Assembly (NCBI GenBank): GCA_037176885.1
Contig: JAWWNJ010000045.1
Location: forward strand, 310,001-374,000
Origin: Favolaschia claudopus
Lineage: Eukaryota; Basidiomycota; Agaricomycetes; Agaricales; Mycenaceae
Direction of reading: 5' to 3'
DNA length: 64,000 nt
This document shows positions 57,645 to 64,000 of the stretch, piece by piece. The notes under the pieces were generated by a model. That model was given only the letters and a program-made list of their open reading frames with translations. It did not search any database and was not told where the DNA came from. The position numbers and the translations under genes were made by a program. Every line of letters begins with the position of its first letter. Position 1 is the stretch's first letter.

Positions 57645-59100
57645 CCAGAATTTGGCCGCCGGCAGGCTAACCCCGCCCCCGACGTGTAAAGCAGCGACTC
57701 CCCCGCCGTTCCCCGACGTTTGTGCTGTTGCCGTCGCCGCCGCGCCGCGTAGCGGCGCTATTGCGTTGACACGACACGACGTATCGACGTCCCTCAAGTA
57801 AGATTTCTTTTGCTTACTTTTTTCACTCAATTTGACGCCTTTTTTCAAAGGTTTTGGCCGCCGGCAGGCTAATACCGCTCCCGACACGTAAAGCAACGGC
57901 TTCCCCGCTCACCTCGCCAACACTGTGCTGTTGTCGCTGCCGCCGCCGCGCCGCGTAGCGGCGCGCATAGCGATGAGTATATAGATCTTCTTCCCGCGAG
58001 CGGGACTTCGAGTAAGTTAGTTATCTTTTGCTTCAATTTTTCTTCCTTTGACATAGTTTGTTCAGAAATTTTGGCGGCCGGCAGGCAAATGCCCGCCCCC
58101 GACGTATACAGCAGCGGGTCTCCAAGCTCATTTGCAAGGCTTTTTTGTCGTCCTTGACGTCGCGCCGCGAAGCGGCGCCATCCCCTTGGCACGACGTATC
58201 GCCGTCCGGCGAGCGGGTACTTGGGTAAGTTCCGTTTTTCTTGCGTTTACGTTTTCTTTCTCTTACGATTTCTTCGAAGGATTTTAGAATTTACGGCAAC
58301 TTTTTCCTAACGTCGGTTAGTCTAAGGTGAGGTAAGTTTTCAGTTCTTTTGTTTCAACTCTTACCTACTCTTACCCAAGCCACCCCCACGTCGATTACTA
58401 TACGTATCGCCGTCCCGCGAGCGGGAAGGTTCTCTACATGTGCGTTCATGCTTCAATTTCAAATGTTTTTCATGCTTATTCATGACCTCCCCAGATCCAA
58501 ATTTCTCCGCTGCGCGGCCATTGGCAACGCCGTCATCATGCCCCACAATGAAAATTCGATATTCTTGCATCGGCTGAGCGACGCCTGAAGGTTGTATTCA
58601 AGTAAGTGATAGCTGTTGTTCTCACTGTGTTCCCGCCTTGCCTAAACATCTAGATTATTTCTCTTCCGCTGCGCGGCCTTCACCATTACCACCACCCCTT
58701 CAAATCAGAAATTGGTTTTATGCGTCCGCCGAGCGACGCTTCCGAGTAAGCTACTCCTCTCATACTGCTTGTTTCCTCACTGATTCCAGCGTCCCAGGAA
58801 ATTTTCTTCCCGCTGCGCGGGGCACTCCGTCATCACTACCACCAACCCCGGAATGAAAATTCGAGCTTTCGCGTTCCCGCGAGCGACGTGTTGAGGTAAT
58901 CGGCATTCAGGTGTGTCCGTCGACTGTTTCAAGCTCTTTTCTGACACTGATCTGGGTCTGTTTTCTTTTTTCTTCCGCTGCGCGGCGCATACCATTTCAG
59001 TCTCAACACCCCAAACGGCGTCAAATTCGTCAAGTCCGAAAGTTGAACGAATTTTTCTTCGCTGCGCGGCTGAATTGGTGAGTGCGCTACCCCCTATCTC
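57645..59100 (+). repeat. Array of hairpin-bearing, donor-terminated units
   Basis: Three long units (about 57,650-57,800, 57,848-58,015 and 58,070-58,225) begin with TTTGGCCGCCGGCAGGC or a close variant. They contain a CCCGAC(A/G)(C/T)GTA word and carry the perfect hairpin GCGCCGC-GTA/GAA-GCGGCGC at 57742-57758, 57948-57964 and 58162-58178. Each ends in an AAGTAAG or GGTAAGT donor-like site. Five or six shorter units follow (58,400-59,080) with CCGCTGCGCGG and CGCGAGCG stems and GTAAG/GTAATC ends. No open frame spans them. This is probably a non-coding repeat array whose unit resembles an exon with its 5' splice site. Confidence 0.6.
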
Positions 59101-59382
59101 TGCGATTCAAGATTTGTCTCGTGCATACAGGTGGATTGTTTCGTCTGGGCGGCAGCCGTCAAGTCCCTCGCCTTCTTTCAACATTTCTTCTCATTTCCAA
59201 GTCTCCCAATCTTCCCGTGCTGTCAATTCGGTAAGCTTCTCCAAGTCTAGCACCTTCTTGCGGACTCTGACGATTTCAAGACCTCATTATTCATAGCGGA
59301 CTTGGAATTTCGGCGAGGTGAGTACTGACTTCAATTTCTCACTACGTACACAATGCAGGGTCTTTACCCCGGTAGTCAGTAG

Positions 59383-61214
59383 CTAGATCTGTAGATTCTG
59401 AGATCCCCGTCGTAGATTAGCGTCGGTAGAGGGTGCCATAAACGGAGCGGGAAACGGGCTTCGTGAGTGGCCAAAAATCAAATTTTTCTCCCCGGTTGTA
59501 GAGTAAATAGGAACCAAATAAAGTATTCCCTTTGAGGAGGAGCGCCGAAAACCTATAAGTCTGGGGTGGGTGAGTCGCTTGCGACCTTGGTCGCGCGGCG
59601 AGCTTAGTCGTGCGGTGAGCGTGTCGGTGGCTGGAAATTTCCTTTTTGGGAAGCAATGAATGTCATTCAAACTAGCTACGACAGACAGCGTATATCGACC
59701 GACCAGAGTGAGAATCGACGCGAGGATCATGAAAGGCGCATAGTGCCCGATAAGTGTAATCAGTCCGCCAGCGACGACAGATCCAGCGACAAGTGCAATA
59801 ACGACAGGAAGGGTATTAACACCGGAACGGGCGGCGGAGTCGCCGTGGATTACCTGGAACCAGATGGGGAGGTAGAATGTTACGATGATGAATGCGCCCC
59901 CGAGAGCGAAGGCGAAGAGTGAGCTACTCCAGATGCTCCGTCGTAGTAGGATACGAGGCGGGATTGTGGCGCGGTCCTGAGCCACGATTTGTATTGCGGT
60001 GAATATGGCCATGAGGATTATAAAGGCGATGAGGAGTCCGAGGATGGGAGCAGAGGTCCAGAGATATTTCGAGCCACCCCATTGCAACACAAGGAGTAGA
60101 CTTGTGATTGCGGGAATGAATACAAGCGTACCGAAAGGATCGAAGTTCAGTAGTCGTTGGAAGAAGTTTGTAGTAGTGACGATCCGAGTGCTCGAGTGCT
60201 GAATCTTGAGAAGGAATACAACGAGTGACAGCGCGATTCCGCCCAAAGGAAGAGAAAGATAGAAACAGTATCGGAAGGAAAGTTTGTCGGTTATGATTCC
60301 GCCAATAATTGGTCCAGTGACGCAGCCAATTCCGCCCATTCCGCCAATCATGCCGGTGTACAGCGGACGTTTGGCAAGAGGTACGGAATTTGCTATGATG
60401 ACGAGTGCACCTAAACGGTCAAAAATCAGTTCGAAGCCTGACTATGAACGAACTGGAATGGATATTAAGTTGCAGCGCACCAGAGAATATACCAGCGTTG
60501 CCCACCCCAGCGACAGCCCGTCCCAGTATGAATATGCTCGATGACGGAGCAGCTCCGCAGAGCAAGGTACCGATCTCAAATAGCGCAATGGAAGCAACGT
60601 AGACCCATTTGATTGAGAAATGGGTGTACAGTTTTCCGAAAAGGAGCTGTGTACCGGCGGTGGCCTGTGCAAAATGTACTCAAAGTCAGTATTGAACGAT
60701 GTAGGACTCACTAGTAGATATCTAGAGAGCAGTATCTCAGTCAGTCAATCCGCCCATTGACAAGCACATGAAAAGCTCACGCAGAACCATACCATCCAAC
60801 GTCTTGTAAACTATTGAAAGCGTCCGTAATCTTAGGCTTAGGGATATGAGGCCGGCGTTCTGTTCTGCATCGATACAACAGACTTACAATAGCGGTACTG
60901 ATGATCGTGTTGTCCTGCTCATAGAAACGGTCAACACAAACTGATTGTCTGACAAAATCACCAAAACTGACGAGAGCAACCAGAAAACAGGAGAGTCCCA
61001 ATGCAATGGTCAGAAGCGCTAGCTTTGCACCTCTAGGGTAGTTTTCTTCCTCTTGAGGCGGCACATTGGCACGATCTTGAGCCCCAATACTCGGGGTTTC
61101 TTTCTCCAGTTTTGATTTCGCCGACTCGGATTGCTGGCAGCCTATAGTTTGAGGGAAGGTCGCCGTCTGGAGACGAGCACCGGAGTCGATAGCGAAGGCT
61201 TTGTCCAGGGACAT
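59383..61214 (-). pseudogene. 3'-truncated copy of the MFS exporter with a foreign tail
   Basis: Exons 1-5 correspond exactly to those of the 48,898-51,006 gene shifted by 10,208 (61214-60972, 60914-60888, 60836-60781, 60721-60712, 60664-60481). Exon 6 starts at 60410 and matches down to 59702, about residue 409. Beyond the duplication junction the frame continues for 106 codons of unrelated sequence (GRYTLSVVASLNDIHCF...) to a stop at 59383. The last four or so membrane helices are lost. Near the junction two residues differ from the parent (V to I, Y to H). The promoter and N-terminus are intact, so a truncated 515-residue product could still be made, but transport function is unlikely. Confidence 0.85.
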
Positions 61215-64000
61215 GGCGGGATCCCCTCCTCAATCGGGCCTTCTGGCATCTCCTCGACGAACTTTTAGAATCATGATGATGTGGTGGGGAAAAGCCAGTT
61301 TCGGCAAGTGCCGCCGTCGGATCAAATTCCGATCTCCCGAGTCCGTTACTTGGACTTCGCCACCACAATCATCCCCGTCGTCTTGTCGTCGTCCCGATTC
61401 TCTGTTGTTCCCTCGCGCACGCATCTCAAAAGTCAAGAAACTCACCATCGCTGTAAGCAGCAGCTTCTTCAAGCGGTAGCTTCTACCGGGATAGTGCCAC
61501 CACGGCCCGTGGGAACAGAATCAAACAAACCATCTTTGGCTCTGACCACGTCAGACGGTCCTTGACGCCACCATGCACGCGACTTTTGTACAACAACGAC
61601 CCCCGCGTCGATAGTCATGCTTGAACCCGACAACATTCCTCCATAGACTTCCTGACCCCACCCAGCGGCTTCCCGCTCTCACCCTCAAACCTCCTGAGTC
61701 CTCAAACCAGCCGTTTCGTCGACACCCCGCCGCCACGCATCCTCACCGCCCCACCACCACCACTAAGACTCACCGACGCGTCGGCAGCAACGTCATCGAC
61801 GACGACCGTTTGTCACCGCCTCGTCTCTCGTCTGCCCGCTAACACTCTTTTTAGCGCGTACACCTCACAGCCTCTCCTCCTTCCCACAACACCCCACCCT
61901 CTCCTCTGCACCCTCTCGACGAACCGCACCCTTCGCCCCGCCGCCGCCGCCGTTCGCCGAGTCGACGCTGAAGTCGACCCGTACATGGTACATACCGCTC
62001 GAAGTACGTCCTCCCGCTTCCTCTCCCTTCCTTAACTAACAATATCCCCATGTTCCCTAGCGAGACGCCTTCCCCGTTACCCGTCGTCACCGCTTCCCCA
62101 CCGCCGCCACGTTACCAACATTGTGCCGGTATCTCCCGCCATCCCGACACTCCCAAGCCCAAACCCACCAAACCCTTCAGTCCCTCCACCTCGAACGATG
62201 CCGCCGCCGCCGCCGACGTCGTCCACGCCACCCTCGTCAACACCGACGCTGAGATTCTCACGTCGGCGCTACGCGCGTCGCCTCGAAAACTTGCACTAGA
62301 AAGTTGAATTAAGGTGCGCTTGATGCGCGTCGATTCCCTTCCGACGTGCTTAAACCTGCATTCATGTAGGTTCCAAACCAAAATAAACAAGACTCTTACT
62401 CACTTTGACTCTCTAGGAACAATGTCGACCTGCCGCTCGCCCGCCGCACAGAGCACAAACGACGATGCCGCGACCGAACTCGACGAGGAACGACGTGCGG
62501 AGGCTGAGGGTGATCTTACATGTACCGGTGCGGCGTTGGAGACACACGAACGAACGGTGCGTACCCCTCGCCTTCTTTCTTTCACCCCTTCTCACTGACT
62601 TGTTTTTCCTTCCAGCTGCCAACCCCACCTCCACCTCCGCACCGCCGTTTCGTGACCGAGGCCGCGTCACCGTCGTCCCCGCTCCGTCCTCAACTCCGCC
62701 TATCCACGTACGCTATGCAAATCACAAGCCGTCCGTACCAGACCTCGCTACCCCGGCATCCCCGGCTCGCCAAACCCACCCGCCGCCCAACTCCTTGTCA
62801 CTCTCGGCGCCCACATCGTCGTCGGGGCGCTACGCGCGCCGACTCGCTCGGAATGCCGCGGTAGGATCGCCCCGCCTTCGCCTTCCCGCACCCTACCGAC
62901 AACTTCCCTCCCCTCTCTAGCCACTCTCTTCCCCACCTCGCCGCCGCCGCCCTCCCCGACACCCTCGACTCCGACGACGCTGCAGCGCCCACACGCGACG
63001 ACTGACTCGAAACTGAGCTAAAAATCAATTTCGAGTCAATTCTTTTGCTTGAACTATCAATGAACGAAACATTGTACTCACCCGAGTATGCAGATCAGCG
63101 CGCCCCGCAGCCGCCGCCCTCCTCCTCGTCACTCTCAACGCCGACATCGTCGTCTGGGGCGCTACGCGCGCCGACTCGCGCGGACGAAATGCTGCGCTAG
63201 GCTCAAAATCAGGTGAGTTTCTTTTTCTACAAGAAAAGAAACAGAATAACTTACCTGTCTATACAGCTCAACGGGTCGACGTTTCGCGCTCGGCACGAAT
63301 TCGGGAAGGAAGTTTGAGGCAAAAGAGGGAGAAGATCGGGAGAGCGGGGATTGATGCGCGGGACGAAGATTGAACGACGGAGATGGGCTGCTGGTTCGCA
63401 AAGTCGCAATGAAGTCGATCCCGTCAATATCGTAGCTGCTCTGTACGTAGGTAGTCGAATAAAGTCTTGTTTCCGCTATCTGCCGCTTGAATCGTCAGTT
63501 AAGCTCGATTAACGGCGGCGTACGACTCGAGTGCAGTGAATCAAACGAATCGAAAGAAGACAAGATAAAACTCACCTCCATTGAAGTGCAGCTGCCAATC
63601 CCGGAGGTGCGAGTCAAATTGAAGATTTGGAAGAGATGGATGATGAACTTGTGATGAACCGTGCGCTGAGTTGGTATCAGCGCACGAGGAGAATGAAGTG
63701 GCAAAAGGAAAGCTTACCTCTGGAACTAGAATTCAAGTCAAATCCAACGCGAGTCGAAACGAATCGACTCGCTGGCGTTAAACAAACCGGCAGTTGAGAA
63801 TTGAATGGAAAATCTGGAACGTTGCACATTGTAGTCCAAGACATGATGCTTATTGAAGGACGGTCAGCGTTGACGGAATTCAAGTAAATTGATTATAATA
63901 ACCTGGACTCACCGACAGTTCAAGTGAGTCCGTTGCCAAGAATATATGAACGTGGGTGAAGGGTAAGCAAAGCAAAGCATACCATGAATACAGACGAAAG
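59702..64000 (+). repeat. 10,208 bp tandem duplication, unit 2 (continues past window)
   Basis: Copy of 49,494-53,792. It includes the truncated MFS gene, the C-rich exon-like region (61,608-63,208) and the start of the minus-strand donor series. The right boundary is outside the window. If the model holds, unit 2 should run to about 69,909. Confidence 0.92.

Larger units (their letters stand above)
49494..59701 (+). repeat. 10,208 bp tandem duplication, unit 1
   Basis: Sequence from 49,494 reappears from 59,702 at a constant offset of 10,208 and stays in register to the window end (53,792 versus 64,000). All translated stretches compared are identical. The four differences noticed are clustered at 49508, 49537, 49544 and 49552 (versus 59716, 59745, 59752 and 59760). 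Because unit 2 begins directly where unit 1 ends, a head-to-tail duplication is the simplest reading. The breakpoint lies inside the MFS coding exon 6. Confidence 0.92.

Overview
The window reads as nuclear DNA of a filamentous basidiomycete, most likely an Agaricomycete. The recognisable genes are broken by many 44-125 bp GT-AG introns, and they belong to families common in mushroom genomes: F-box protein, DUF6535, Zn2Cys6 factors, type-B carboxylesterase and 14-TM MFS exporter. No bacterial, organellar or viral genes were seen.

Layout. (1) 1-3 kb: the 3' part of a multi-pass membrane protein gene (+) converges on an F-box gene (-). (2) 3,164-15,133: exactly seven head-to-tail copies of a 1,710 bp unit. 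They look identical apart from one base. A 14 bp imperfect inverted repeat straddles the two outer edges of the array. (3) 15-19.8 kb: no convincing gene. (4) 19.8-28.6 kb: a complete paralogue of the membrane protein at the left edge, a DUF6535 protein, a Zn2Cys6 factor and a polytopic (7-TM-like) protein. (5) 28.6-32 kb: low-complexity DNA with degenerate tandem repeats. (6) 32.0-36.7 kb: a diverged tandem array with a basic unit of about 300 bp. It holds 16 tRNA-like cassettes, each with a T-arm/B box and a downstream oligo-T run. (7) 36.7-44 kb: a second Zn2Cys6 paralogue and a small secreted beta-trefoil-like protein. (8) 44.8-51.0 kb, all on the minus strand: an unknown conserved-looking protein, a 17-exon secreted carboxylesterase and an MFS drug-type exporter. 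(9) 51-59.7 kb: no clear protein gene, but several families of hairpin-bearing, splice-donor-terminated repeat units on both strands. (10) From 59,702 to the end, the sequence at 49,494-53,792 is repeated at an offset of 10,208 bp. This is a recent tandem duplication that truncates the second MFS copy.

Functionally, the esterase and exporter lie side by side on one strand, as in many fungal detoxification or secondary-metabolism neighbourhoods, but no biosynthetic core enzyme is visible. The two Zn2Cys6 factors and the two membrane proteins are paralogue pairs, so the locus has grown by duplication at several scales: gene pairs, a 10.2 kb block, a 1.7 kb satellite and a 0.3 kb tRNA-like array. 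Exon coordinates were derived by hand from splice consensus and frame continuity. They should be good to within a base or two, but are unsupported by transcripts.
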